A DNA stretch of 64,000 nt from an uncultured Pseudomonadales bacterium (GTDB lineage Bacteria > Pseudomonadota > Gammaproteobacteria > Pseudomonadales > Azotimanducaceae), in NCBI GenBank assembly GCA_958296405.1, contig OY282519.1, forward strand, positions 2,960,132-3,024,131, in the 5' to 3' direction. Below are positions 8,800-17,470 of this stretch, piece after piece; positions within the stretch are counted from its first letter, which is position 1, and each line of letters begins with the position of its first letter. The position numbers and the translations under genes were made by a program. Below the pieces are notes generated by a model, which saw only the letters and a program-made list of their open reading frames with translations, did no database searches and was not told the origin of the DNA.

Positions 8800-8823
8800 G
8801 GAGGGCCCGCGAGCGGGCCCTCC
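8800..8823. terminator. Strong 11-bp hairpin between dehydrogenase and hydrolase genes
   Basis: The arms GGAGGGCCCGC and GCGGGCCCTCC are perfectly complementary and lie between the acyl-CoA dehydrogenase stop and the next start. It probably reduces read-through from the dehydrogenase gene. There is no U-tract. Confidence 0.6.
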
Positions 8824-8841
8824 GGTGAAGCCGGCGTTGCG

Positions 8842-10107
8842 CTATGCCTCGCCTTGGTACTTGCGCAGTTCGGCGCGCCCGACGACGAGGTGATGCACTT
8901 CGTCCGGGCCGTCGGCGATGCGCAGGGTGCGCTGGCCGGTGTACATGCGGGCCAACGGCGTCCATTGCGAAACGCCGCTCGCGCCATGCATCTGAATCGC
9001 CTGATCGATGATCTGGCACACCCGCTCCGGCACCATCGCCTTCACCATGTGTACCCACACCCGTGCTTCCCGGTTGCCGAGCACGTCCATCGCCTTGGCA
9101 GCCTTCAGCACCATCAGGCGCATGGCCTCGATTTCGATGCGCGCGCGGGAGATGACCTCCACGTTCTTGCCTAGCTGCGCGATGGGGCGCCCGAATGCCT
9201 CCCGCGACAGCCCGCGGCGCACCATCAGGTCGAGCGCGCGCTCGGCTTGGCCGATGGAGCGCATGCAGTGATGGATGCGGCCAGGGCCCAAGCGGCCTTG
9301 GGAAATCTCGAAGCCGCGGCCTTCGCCGAGCAGGATGTTCTCCTTCGGCACGCGGGCATCGCTGAAGCGCAGGTGCATGTGGCCGTGGGGCGCGTCATCG
9401 TGGCCGAACACGGTCATCGGGCCGAGGATTTCCACGCCGGGGTTGTCGATGGGCACGAGGATCTGCGACTGCTGCCGATGCGGCGCCGCGTCTGGGCTCG
9501 TCTTCACCATCGTGATCATCACCTTGCAGCGGCTGTCGCCGGCGCCGGAGATGTAGAACTTCTCGCCGTTGATGACCCACTCGTCGCCATCGAGGCGGGC
9601 TTGGGTGGCGATCTGCTTCGCGTCAGAGGAGGCGAGGTTCGGCTCCGTCATGGCGTACGCGGAGCGGATTTCGCCGTTCAAGAGCGGCTTCAGCCAGCGC
9701 TCCTTTTGCTCTGCCGTGCCGTAGCGTTCCAGCACTTCCATGTTGCCGGTGTCCGGAGCGCTGCAGTTCAGGCACTCGGAGGCGATGGGGTTCTTGCCGA
9801 GCTGGGCTGCGATGTAGGCGTAGTCCAGATTCTTGAGGCCCTCGCCGGTTTCGGCGTCTGGCAGGAAGAAGTTCCACAGGCCAGCGGTCTTCGCCTTGCC
9901 CTTGAGGGCGCCCAAGATGTCTTCTTGGCGGGGAGACAGGCTCCAGCGGTCTCCATGCTCTCCGGCCGCATCGAAGTATGCCTCCGTCTGCGGCTCCACA
10001 TCCTCGTTGATGAACTTGGTCACCGCGTCCAGCAGCGGCTGCGCTTCCTCGCCCATCGTGAGGACATTCAAATCGGCTTCGGTGTCTTTGATGGCGGCTT
10101 CGGCCAT
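8842..10107 (-). CDS. Acyl-CoA dehydrogenase, ACAD10/11- or LvaC-like
   Basis: The 421-residue flavoprotein has the full ACAD fold: an N-terminal helical part, AYAMTEPNLASSDAKQI in the FAD/substrate groove, the middle beta domain (EWVINGEKFYISGAGD), and the C-terminal helices with GPGRIHHCMRSIGQAERAL, AIQMHGASGVSQWTPL and IADGPDEVHHLVVGR. The GR-IHH-MR signature and terminal DGPDEVH are typical of the ACAD10/11 branch, which works with a phosphotransferase on hydroxyacyl-CoA. That partner is probably the kinase at 3.8-5.2 kb. A GGGGAGGAAGG ribosome site precedes the ATG, and a strong hairpin follows the stop. Confidence 0.92.
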   Translation of the reverse strand: MAEAAIKDTEADLNVLTMGEEAQPLLDAVTKFINEDVEPQTEAYFDAAGEHGDRWSLSPRQEDILGALKGKAKTAGLWNFFLPDAETGEGLKNLDYAYIAAQLGKNPIASECLNCSAPDTGNMEVLERYGTAEQKERWLKPLLNGEIRSAYAMTEPNLASSDAKQIATQARLDGDEWVINGEKFYISGAGDSRCKVMITMVKTSPDAAPHRQQSQILVPIDNPGVEILGPMTVFGHDDAPHGHMHLRFSDARVPKENILLGEGRGFEISQGRLGPGRIHHCMRSIGQAERALDLMVRRGLSREAFGRPIAQLGKNVEVISRARIEIEAMRLMVLKAAKAMDVLGNREARVWVHMVKAMVPERVCQIIDQAIQMHGASGVSQWTPLARMYTGQRTLRIADGPDEVHHLVVGRAELRKYQGEA

Positions 10108-10154
10108 GCCTTCCTCCCCTTGGTCAACGTTGTTGGTGAGTCGATGCGGGCTAG

Positions 10155-10190
10155 CGTCGCCGGCGGGAGGTGCAGCCCCCGCCGGCGACG
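10155..10190. terminator. 13-bp stem hairpin after the LLM oxidoreductase gene
   Basis: The arms CGTCGCCGGCGGG and CCCGCCGGCGACG flank a 10-base loop, 8 bp beyond the stop of the LLM gene and upstream of the dehydrogenase. It is GC-rich, lacks a T-run, and most likely separates the two transcription units. Confidence 0.65.
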
Positions 10191-10197
10191 AAGCTCT

Positions 10198-11274
10198 CTA
10201 GCGGGCTGCGACCGCGGCGTCGCCGCGCAGCGCCGGCAGCACTTTGTCTGCGAACAGGCGCAGATTGCGTTCGGCTTGGTTGTAGGGCATGCCCGCGTAG
10301 CTGAACACGCCGGTGAAGGCGCTCGAACCCATGCGCTGGCAGGTTTGCTCGATGCGCTCGATGCACATTTGCGGGGTGCCCCACACCTGCAGGTCGAGAT
10401 ATGCCTCGGTGGCGGCGTCCGCGCTCGCCTGCTGCGCCGCGGACATGGCCGCGTAGAACTCGTAGCCCTTCGTCTTGGCGAAGTGGGCGCCGCCGAACTC
10501 ATAGTGCTTGCGGGCGGTTTCCCAATAGCCACCGATCCAGCGCACCGCCTGTTCCCGCGCCACGGCCTCGTCCTCGTCGCAAAACACCCAGCCGGCGATG
10601 ATCGGCGCCGGCGCCGGGGCGCCGTTCACTTTCTGGAACACGTCGCGGTAGGTGGCGAGCTCTTGGTCGACCATGTCCCATGGCTTTTGCGGAATCACAA
10701 GGATGCCGAGGCCTAGGCGCGCCATGATCTCGCTGGATTCCGGCGACACCGCCGCCGCATAGCAGCGGCCCTTGAAGGTGGCGCGCGGACGCGGGCGAAT
10801 GTCCCGCGGCGCTTGCTGATAGTACTTGCCGTCGTATTCAACGCGGCCGTTCTCAAGCCCGGTGAGCAGCAACTCTGCCGCCTCGACGAACCGCTCCCGC
10901 GATTCGCCCATGTCGATGCCGAAGCCCTCGAACTCCACCCGGCCGGCGCCGCGGCCCATGCCGAGGATGAAGCGCCCGTTGGACACATGGTCCAACATGG
11001 ACACCTGCTCGGCGACGCGAAGCGGATCGTGCCAAGGCAGCACCACCACCATCGAGCCTAGCTGGATGCGCTCGGTGCGGCCCGCCATGTAGGTGAGGAA
11101 CTGCAGCACGTCAGGGCACATGGTGTAGTCCGTGAAGTGGTGCTCCACGCCCCAGATGGAATCGAACCCCAGCGGTTCGGCGAGGTTGGCGAGGCGCAGT
11201 TCGTTCGCGTACACCTCGCCATCTTGGATATGGTCTTCCGGATTCTGGAAGATGGCGGCCATGCCAACGTGCAT
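10198..11274 (-). CDS. LLM-class (luciferase-like) flavin-dependent oxidoreductase
   Basis: The protein has 358 residues from an ATG at 11274 (MHVGMAAIFQNPEDH), preceded by GGGAG. It is a bacterial-luciferase-like TIM barrel: SIWGVEHHFTDYTMCPDVL near the N-terminus, the strand IQLGSMVVVLPWHDPLRVAEQ with the family's PWH-P-R-AEQ signature, and GRFILGMGRGAGRVEFEGFG. It would use FMNH2 or F420; the substrate is unknown. It sits next to the acyl-CoA dehydrogenase with a terminator between. Confidence 0.88.
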   Translation of the reverse strand: MHVGMAAIFQNPEDHIQDGEVYANELRLANLAEPLGFDSIWGVEHHFTDYTMCPDVLQFLTYMAGRTERIQLGSMVVVLPWHDPLRVAEQVSMLDHVSNGRFILGMGRGAGRVEFEGFGIDMGESRERFVEAAELLLTGLENGRVEYDGKYYQQAPRDIRPRPRATFKGRCYAAAVSPESSEIMARLGLGILVIPQKPWDMVDQELATYRDVFQKVNGAPAPAPIIAGWVFCDEDEAVAREQAVRWIGGYWETARKHYEFGGAHFAKTKGYEFYAAMSAAQQASADAATEAYLDLQVWGTPQMCIERIEQTCQRMGSSAFTGVFSYAGMPYNQAERNLRLFADKVLPALRGDAAVAAR

Positions 11275-11451
11275 CGGTGCTCCCTGAGTCTGCTCGCGTT
11301 TTCGACGCAGTGCGGCGCAAGTTACCACGTCATATCATGCGACGGAAACGCTGCCCGTCTTCGCCATGCCGCACTCCCGTCCCTCGGCCAGGCCCTGCGC
11401 CCCACGCCCCGCTGCGATTTGGCTGTCACCACGCCCGGGTGGCGCCGCCTG

Positions 11452-12096
11452 ATGCGCGCGCTGAAACGTGCCGGCATCGCCGTGGGGGCGGCGGTCGGTG
11501 GCTTCGTCCTCATCGCCGCAAGCGTCCTGTTCCTGTGGCCGCGCCCGCCAGACACCACAGACCCGGCCATCTTCGCCGCCGATGGCGCGGACTTGAACTA
11601 TTGCGACCTGCCGGAGTTGGACGGCAACGGCCCAACCGCCGCCGACATCCCCAAGGCATACACTCCAGGCTGTGGCTGGTCCCGCTGGCCCATGCCCGTG
11701 CTCGCAGATTGCCGCGAACCGTTGGCGCCCGACGCCGCGGACTTGCGCGGCTTATGGCGCAGCCGCAGCGGTGAACCGTTCCATGTGGAGCGCGTCGAAC
11801 AATGCGGCGACCGGGTGGTGGTGACGGCCGCCGGCGTCATCCACGATTTCCACGCCGACGGCACGGTGGCCAATGGCTCGCGGGACGTCGGGCTCTGGTG
11901 TGTCAACACTTGGGTCGCCATCGAGTGGCGCGACAAGGTGCTCAGCTTCAGAGCCCTCGGAGCGCCATACGTCATCGTCGAACGCGAGCGCGTCGGCGAG
12001 CACCTGCGCTTCAGCTACCCGGGCCGCGGCGAGCGACTGCTCGAACGCGCTTGTCGCATCCCCGAGGCAGCCCGCACTGCCCCATACTCTGCATGA
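11452..12096 (+). CDS. Membrane-anchored protein of unknown function
   Basis: The protein has 214 residues from an ATG at 11452, taken because it opens a basic N-terminus followed by one strong helix (GIAVGAAVGGFVLIAASVLF). The rest is predicted extracytoplasmic and contains several Cys and a beta-rich C-terminal half (VVVTAAGVIHDFHADGTVAN) that looks lipocalin-like. No family is recognised with confidence. Its stop overlaps the aroA start (ATGA), so the two are probably co-translated. Confidence 0.7.
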   Translation: MRALKRAGIAVGAAVGGFVLIAASVLFLWPRPPDTTDPAIFAADGADLNYCDLPELDGNGPTAADIPKAYTPGCGWSRWPMPVLADCREPLAPDAADLRGLWRSRSGEPFHVERVEQCGDRVVVTAAGVIHDFHADGTVANGSRDVGLWCVNTWVAIEWRDKVLSFRALGAPYVIVERERVGEHLRFSYPGRGERLLERACRIPEAARTAPYSA

Positions 12097-13370
12097 CCAG
12101 CCCCGCCCGCGCCATCGCCAAGGTGGAACGTCCGTTCGACGCGGAGGTGTCGCTGCCGGGCAGCAAGTCCATCGCGTTGCGCCATTTCCTCATGGCCGCA
12201 CTGGCAGAAGCGCCCACCGAACTCATCGGCGCGCCGCATTGCGAAGACGTGACAACGATGGCGACCGCCTTGGCAGCGCTTGGCACGGGTATCGAAACGC
12301 TCGGCGATGCACACTGGATGGCCACCCCACCGCAATCGCTCAATGGTGGAGACTCGGCACTCAACTTGGATTTGAGCGGCGTCTCGATGCGACTGTTGCT
12401 CGCATTGGCCGCGCTGCGCCAAGGGCGCACCCTGCTCGACGGGCAGGCGTCGCTGCGGGCGCGTCCGAATGACGGCCTCGTCGCCGCGTTGCGGGAACTT
12501 GGCTGCAACATTGAAGGCCAACCCGGCGGGCGGCTGCCCATCACGGTGCGCGGCGCGGCGCATCCGGCGGCGCAGGTGGCCATCGATGCGAGCGTCTCCG
12601 GCCAGTTTCTGTCCGCGCTGCTCCTCATCGCGCCGCGGTTGCCAAGGGGCCTGACCATCCATCAAACCGGCGCCCCGGCGTCTGCGCCGTATGTCGCCAT
12701 CACGGTGGCGGAGATGGCAAGACGCGGCGTGGTCGTGAACGCGGTGGACGCGCGCACGCTGGAAGTGGCGCCGCAGCGCTACGCCGGCGGGGCGGTGGCC
12801 ATCGAAGGCGATGCGTCCGCGGCGACTTATCACGCGGCCCTCGCCACGCTGCACCACTCCACGGTGCGCATCGTGAACCTCGGCGCCGAGACAGGCCAAG
12901 GGGACTTCGCGTTTCTCGATGTCTGCCGGCGTCTCGGGGCGCAGGTGGACGCCGAGGCCGACAGCGTGACCATCACCGGCCCGACGGCGCTGAACGCCAT
13001 TGCCCATGTGGACATGGCAGCGATGCCAGACGCCGCGCCGACGCTGATGGCGATGGCGCCGTTCCTGCCAGCGCCGGTGGAGATCAGCGGCCTCGCCACG
13101 CTGCGCCACAAAGAGTGCGACCGCATCAGCTGCCCCGCCGGGGAACTCCGCAAGGCCGGGGTGGAGGTTGACGAGGGTGCAGACCGCATGCGCATCGCGC
13201 CGTTGACGAACCCGCGGCGCACCACATTCGACACTTTTCGAGACCACCGCATGGCCATGTCCATGGCGGTGTTCGCCAGCAAAGTCGGTGGCTGTGAGGT
13301 GCGGGCGCCGGCGTGCGTCGCCAAGACCTACCCAGACTTCTGGGAAGATTTCGACCGCATCTACCAATAG
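12093..13370 (+). CDS. aroA: 3-phosphoshikimate 1-carboxyvinyltransferase (EPSP synthase)
   Basis: The 425-residue enzyme joins phosphoenolpyruvate to shikimate-3-phosphate in chorismate synthesis. Visible motifs are the N-terminal LPGSKSIALRHFLMAALAE with the catalytic Lys, GQASLRARPNDGLVAALREL, the KECDRISCPAGELRKAGVEV segment with its Lys-Glu pair, and DHRMAMSMAVFASKV near the end. The usual LPG(S/T)KS-x-SNR box reads LPGSKSIALRH, so the Asn-Arg is changed to Leu-Arg; the Arg is kept. The ATG overlaps the previous stop by four bases. Confidence 0.96.
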   Translation: MTSPARAIAKVERPFDAEVSLPGSKSIALRHFLMAALAEAPTELIGAPHCEDVTTMATALAALGTGIETLGDAHWMATPPQSLNGGDSALNLDLSGVSMRLLLALAALRQGRTLLDGQASLRARPNDGLVAALRELGCNIEGQPGGRLPITVRGAAHPAAQVAIDASVSGQFLSALLLIAPRLPRGLTIHQTGAPASAPYVAITVAEMARRGVVVNAVDARTLEVAPQRYAGGAVAIEGDASAATYHAALATLHHSTVRIVNLGAETGQGDFAFLDVCRRLGAQVDAEADSVTITGPTALNAIAHVDMAAMPDAAPTLMAMAPFLPAPVEISGLATLRHKECDRISCPAGELRKAGVEVDEGADRMRIAPLTNPRRTTFDTFRDHRMAMSMAVFASKVGGCEVRAPACVAKTYPDFWEDFDRIYQ

Positions 13371-13431
13371 CCCGCGCTGGCTTCGATTCACCGCGACGAC
13401 GGTGGGCGCGACCGGGGCAGGTGGCGCGAGT

Positions 13432-13508
13432 TGGCGCACCCGCAGGGACTCGAACCCCGAACCCCCAGGTTCGAAGCCTGGTGCTCTATCCAGTTGAGCT
13501 ACGGGTGC
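13432..13508 (-). tRNA. tRNA-Arg (anticodon TCG), CCA encoded
   Basis: The minus strand folds as a cloverleaf: acceptor GCACCCG/CGGGTGC, D arm AGCTCAACTGGATAGAGCA, anticodon stem CCAGG/CCTGG with loop CTTCGAA (anticodon TCG, reading CGA), T arm with GGTTCGAGTCC, and an encoded CCA end. It stands alone, convergent with aroA. Confidence 0.96.
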
Positions 13509-13519
13509 GGCGCGCTGGC

Positions 13520-13525
13520 AGTATA
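13520..13525 (-). promoter_or_regulatory. Likely -10 box (TATACT) of tRNA-Arg
   Basis: TATACT lies 11 bp upstream of the tRNA 5' end on the minus strand, the expected place for the -10 element of a stable-RNA promoter. No convincing -35 hexamer is seen at 16-18 bp. Confidence 0.55.
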
Positions 13526-13836
13526 TCGTGCGCCAGCGTGATGGCATTCATGCGCCTACCCGCACGCCCTCGCCTCGCTGGCTAAACGACGCTCATCGCG
13601 AATGGAGCCAGCGACTGGTGTGCCAGAGGGACTTCGGCATCACGCCATCGCGCACCGTTGGCCCGGCTTGGCGGTCGGCCCAGTCGGAGCCGCCTGTGAA
13701 GACGCCCCGCGCCCGCTGGACAAGCGCTGTGTCCAATCGGCCGGCCTAGTGCCGAGCGCGGCTACCAACGCGGCGTCGGCAAGCCTCAACGCGGCACGAT
13801 GGCCCGTGCGCACTTCGCCGCGGCGCCAATCATGGG
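13526..13836. other. Gene-free stretch upstream of tRNA-Arg and after the GH3 gene
   Basis: About 310 bp without a credible gene. Short frames here overlap the 3' flank of the glycosidase in the wrong phase. It holds the upstream part of the tRNA promoter region; nothing else stands out. Confidence 0.6.
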
Positions 13837-16350
13837 TCACCTCCTTGGCGGGGCGGCCGTCTCTTTGCCTAGGCCCGAGGCCCGCTCCTTGGACGCAAGC
13901 GCATCCTTGCGCACCAGCGCGCGCAGAGCGGCGATGGGGCGGCTGTCCGCCAGCGCCGCCAAGGCCGCAGCCATGCGAAAACTCAGGGCACCGCCGCTGT
14001 GCAGCACCAACGCCCGCAGCGGCATATCGGCCTGCATCTGGGTGAACATCTTGCGCGTGGCGGCATCCACGCTGTCTAGCCCCAAACGCTTGGCGAACAC
14101 CGCCGCGAATCGCGCCCGAACTGCCCTGCCAAGCCGCGTCGCCTCGAGTTCGCCGAGGGTTGAGTTGATGTGGAAGGGCCGCGTCCGTTCGGCCGGCGGC
14201 AGTGGATGGCCGAGCCATGCCTCGAAACTCCCGGCGGCGAATTGGCCATCGTGAATGGGATGCGCGACGCGTTCCTGGGCGGTGCCCGACGCGCCCGGCA
14301 AGGTCACCTCAACGGTGGCGCGGATGTCGCGGCTTGAGGCGCCAACGCGAATCTCGGCCACGCCACTGGCCGGTGCCCACGCGCCAGCATCCGCGTCAAA
14401 CCAGCGGAGGGCGCTCGCTTCCAACCTGAAGGCCAAGCGGCGCGCCTCGCCGACGTCCAAATGCGCCTTGGCGAAGGCGCAGAGTTCCTGCTCTGGGCAG
14501 TGCGTGGGCGCCACGCGCTGGTGAACGTAGAGCTGCGCCGTCTCCGCGCCTGGCCGCGTGCCGACATTGCGCACCGTCACCGCCACCTCGAAGGCGCCGG
14601 CGTCGCCCTCCGCCGGCGTGGCCTGCAGGTCCGAGTACTCGAAGCGGGTGTACGAGAGGCCATGCCCGAACGGAAACGCCACCTGCGCGCCGATGGCGTC
14701 ATAGTAGCGATAGCCCACATAGATGCCTTCGCGGTAAGCAACTTGCCGCCCGACGCCCGGAAACCACGGGTCCGCCGGCACGTCCGTCTGCCGCAGCGGA
14801 AACGTCTCGGCGAGCTTGCCGCTTGGATTGGCGTTGCCGAACAAGAGCGCGGCCACGGCCCCGCCGCCGGCCTGCCCGCCGAAGTACGCCTCCAAGATGG
14901 CGCGGGGCCGGCCGGCCCAAGGCATCTCCACCGGCGACCCATTGGCCAACACGACGGCAACGTTGGCATTGGCGGCGCACACCGCCTCAATCAAACGCTC
15001 GTGTTGCGCCGGCAACCGCATGTGCTCCCGGTCGAATCCCTCAGACTCGTAGGCGTCCGGCAAGCCAACGAAGAGCGCGACGGCATCGACGCCGGCGGCC
15101 AAAGCGGCGGCTTCCTCCGCCAGCGCAGGCGCCAAATCACTCTCTTCGGGGTCGTAGCCGGGGGCATAGGCGAGCTTGGCTGCCGGCGGCATCAGCTTGA
15201 CGATGGCGTCAAACGCACAGTCAACTTGGGTGGGGTGGACGCGGGAGCTGCCCGTGCCCTGGAAGCGCGGCGCGCGGGCGAAGGCGCCGATCACCGCGAG
15301 GCTGCCCTGGCCGGAGAACGGCAGCAGTTCCCCTGCGTTCTGCAGCAGCACGGCGCTTTCAGTGGCCGCCCGGCGCGCCAAGGCATGGTGCGCGTCCAAG
15401 TCCGGCGCGGCGCCGGCGCCCGGCGCGGCGGCCGTCGCGCGGAGCGTCAAGGCCACCACGCGCTCGGCAGTGCGATCGAGCAGGGGTTCCGGCAACTCGC
15501 CCGCCGTCACCGCGGCGGCCACGCGGCGATCATTGACGCCGCGGCTGCCCGGCATTTCGAGATCAAGCCCGGCGGCGACGCCGGCCACCCGATCGTTCGC
15601 CGCGCCCCAGTCCGTCATGGTGAGGCCATCGAAGCCCCACTCATCGCGCAGGATGTGTGTGAGGAGCCCTTCGTGTTCGCTGCAATAGGTGCCGTTCACC
15701 TTGTTGTAGGCGCACATCACCGTCCACGGCGCCGCCTTGCGCACGGCGATCTCAAAGCCGCGCAGGTAGATTTCGCGCAGCGAGCGCTCATCCACCACCG
15801 CATCCACCACCATGCGCCGCGTCTCCTGATTGTTCACGGCAAAGTGCTTGAGGCAGGCGCCGACGCCTTGCGACTGCACCCCCTCCACCAGCGCCGCGGC
15901 CAGTTCGCCCGACAGCACGGGATCTTCGGAGAAGTACTCGAAATTGCGCCCGCACAGGGGGTGGCGCTTGATGTTGAGGCCGGGGCCCAGCAGCACATGA
16001 ACGCCCTGCGCGCGGCACTCGGCACCGATGGCGGCGCCCACCTCGCGCAGCAGATCCACGTCCCAAGCGCTGGCGAGGGCCGCGGCGGTGGGAAAGCAGG
16101 TGGCCGGTTCGGTGTTGCCGAACGCCGGCGCCCCCTTGCCGGTGGCCTTGCGCACGCCATGGGGGCCATCGGTGAGCAGGATGGCAGGCACGCCAAGCCG
16201 CTCCACACCAGAGGTGTGCCACAAGCCGGTGCCGGAACAGAGGGCGGCCTTTTCGTCCAAGGTCATGCGCGCCACGAGGGCCGCGGCCGGCGCGCCGAAT
16301 TGGGCTGACGTGCCCAGCGTCTCGCCTTCAGGCGCGAGGTCTTCCTTCAT
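13837..16350 (-). CDS. Glycoside hydrolase family 3, multi-domain beta-glucosidase type
   Basis: The 837-residue enzyme has the GH3 N-terminal barrel (MTLDEKAALCSGTGLWHT, VLLGPGLNIKRHPLCGRNFE, KHFAVNNQETRRM) and the nucleophile Asp in GLTMTDWGAANDRV near residue 247. The alpha/beta sandwich follows, with YESEGFDREHMRLP as the probable acid/base region. A fibronectin-III-like domain (FPFGHGLSYTRFEYSDL, VRNVGTRPGAETAQLYV) comes next, then an extra helical tail of about 150 residues. There is no signal peptide, so it would act on imported oligosaccharides or glycosides. A GGAGG site precedes the ATG. It stands apart from the second glycosidase locus at 34-37 kb and has no LacI palindrome upstream. 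Confidence 0.92.
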   Translation of the reverse strand: MKEDLAPEGETLGTSAQFGAPAAALVARMTLDEKAALCSGTGLWHTSGVERLGVPAILLTDGPHGVRKATGKGAPAFGNTEPATCFPTAAALASAWDVDLLREVGAAIGAECRAQGVHVLLGPGLNIKRHPLCGRNFEYFSEDPVLSGELAAALVEGVQSQGVGACLKHFAVNNQETRRMVVDAVVDERSLREIYLRGFEIAVRKAAPWTVMCAYNKVNGTYCSEHEGLLTHILRDEWGFDGLTMTDWGAANDRVAGVAAGLDLEMPGSRGVNDRRVAAAVTAGELPEPLLDRTAERVVALTLRATAAAPGAGAAPDLDAHHALARRAATESAVLLQNAGELLPFSGQGSLAVIGAFARAPRFQGTGSSRVHPTQVDCAFDAIVKLMPPAAKLAYAPGYDPEESDLAPALAEEAAALAAGVDAVALFVGLPDAYESEGFDREHMRLPAQHERLIEAVCAANANVAVVLANGSPVEMPWAGRPRAILEAYFGGQAGGGAVAALLFGNANPSGKLAETFPLRQTDVPADPWFPGVGRQVAYREGIYVGYRYYDAIGAQVAFPFGHGLSYTRFEYSDLQATPAEGDAGAFEVAVTVRNVGTRPGAETAQLYVHQRVAPTHCPEQELCAFAKAHLDVGEARRLAFRLEASALRWFDADAGAWAPASGVAEIRVGASSRDIRATVEVTLPGASGTAQERVAHPIHDGQFAAGSFEAWLGHPLPPAERTRPFHINSTLGELEATRLGRAVRARFAAVFAKRLGLDSVDAATRKMFTQMQADMPLRALVLHSGGALSFRMAAALAALADSRPIAALRALVRKDALASKERASGLGKETAAPPRR

Positions 16351-16413
16351 GGTTCCTCCATGTCACGGCGCCAGCCGGCCAGCGCCATCCCGCGCCGGCG
16401 CTGCCACGTCGCG

Positions 16414-17325
16414 TTAGGGCGCATGGTCCGAGCGTGTCAACCAAGCCACCAACAAACGCACATGCATGTCATCAAGCCGCCCGTCGAAGGCCGGCATCTC
16501 GCCGCCGCGGCCGACGGCGATGGTGTGCTCGATGGCTGCCAAGTCCGCACCGTACAGCGTCGCCGCGTCCACCAAGCTCGGCGCGCCCAGCAACGGGTTG
16601 CCGCTGCCGTCTGGCCCGTGGCAGGCAACACAGTACTGCATGTATTCCGCGTGGCCGGCATGAGTGCTGTCGATGGGTTGGCCAGTGCCGTGCATGGCGG
16701 CCGTCAATGCCGTCAACCGCGCCACGCCGGCCTCGCCCAACACCGCTTGCCAACCCACCATCACGGCTTGGCGGCCATCGCGGATGGAGCGCTCGATGTC
16801 CGCCGGCGCTCCGCCCCACTGCCAAGCGGCATCCACAAGGTTAGGGAACAGCTGCGCCTGCCCAGCGCCATCTTCACCGTGGCACACGGCGCACTCCCGG
16901 CCAAACACGCGCTCGGCGGAAGCCATGAGACTGGCGTCTGCCCGCAATGCCTCCAATGGCGCCACGGCGATGAGGCCGCGGATGCTGTCGAACTCGGCCT
17001 CGTAGGCCGCCATGCGGTCTTCGAGTTCGCCGCCCTGGGACCAGCGCAACGCGCCGGCGTAACTGCCGAGGCCCGGGTACAGGATGAGGTAGAGCACAGA
17101 GAAGGCGAGCGACGCGAACATCGTCCAAAACCACCACATCGGCGCCGGATGCGAGCCTTCGCGCAGGTTGCCATCCCACACTGTTTCGTCGCCCTCGGGC
17201 TCTTGGGCGGCGGCGCCGAAGTACACGCTGTAGATGAGCCACGCCAAGCCCGCCACGCTCACCGCGGTGACGATGAGAATCCAGCCGGCCCAGAAGTCCG
17301 ACGGCAGGTCAGCGGCTGGCATCAT
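16414..17325 (-). CDS. ccoP: cbb3-type cytochrome c oxidase subunit III (di-heme CcoP)
   Basis: The protein has about 303 residues. An N-terminal membrane helix (FWAGWILIVTAVSVAGLAWL) and a second helix in APMWWFWTMFASLAFSVLYL precede two cytochrome c domains with heme motifs CAVCH and CVACH; the axial Met candidates lie in QAVMVGW and GEMPAF. CcoP carries electrons from cytochrome c to the CcoO/CcoN core. It begins inside the end of ccoQ, with GAGG before tandem ATGs at 17325 and 17322, and is the last gene of the operon. Confidence 0.95.
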   Translation of the reverse strand: MMPAADLPSDFWAGWILIVTAVSVAGLAWLIYSVYFGAAAQEPEGDETVWDGNLREGSHPAPMWWFWTMFASLAFSVLYLILYPGLGSYAGALRWSQGGELEDRMAAYEAEFDSIRGLIAVAPLEALRADASLMASAERVFGRECAVCHGEDGAGQAQLFPNLVDAAWQWGGAPADIERSIRDGRQAVMVGWQAVLGEAGVARLTALTAAMHGTGQPIDSTHAGHAEYMQYCVACHGPDGSGNPLLGAPSLVDAATLYGADLAAIEHTIAVGRGGEMPAFDGRLDDMHVRLLVAWLTRSDHAP

Positions 17326-17470
17326 CGTCTTGCGCCTCGCCTTCGTCCTCAAGCGGGATGCGCGCCGCGGCGGCGATGGCCTCGTCCGAGGAACGCCAAA
17401 ACAGCCACACCGCCAACACCGTGATGAACAGCATGACGAGCATGTCTCCTGCGAACACGAACCAAGTCAT
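17309..17470 (-). CDS. ccoQ: cbb3-type oxidase small subunit CcoQ
   Basis: This 53-residue protein is a single membrane helix (MLVMLFITVLAVWLFWRSS) followed by a short acidic tail (PLEDEGEAQDDDASR), the usual form of CcoQ/FixQ, which stabilises the oxidase. Its ATG overlaps the ccoO stop (ATGA), and its 3' end overlaps the ccoP start by 17 bp. The position between ccoO and ccoP supports the call. Confidence 0.9.
   Translation of the reverse strand: MTWFVFAGDMLVMLFITVLAVWLFWRSSDEAIAAAARIPLEDEGEAQDDDASR

Noticed and set aside
14461-16308. Plus-strand 615-codon frame
   Set aside because: Antisense shadow of the GH3 gene, which has full catalytic motifs on the other strand.
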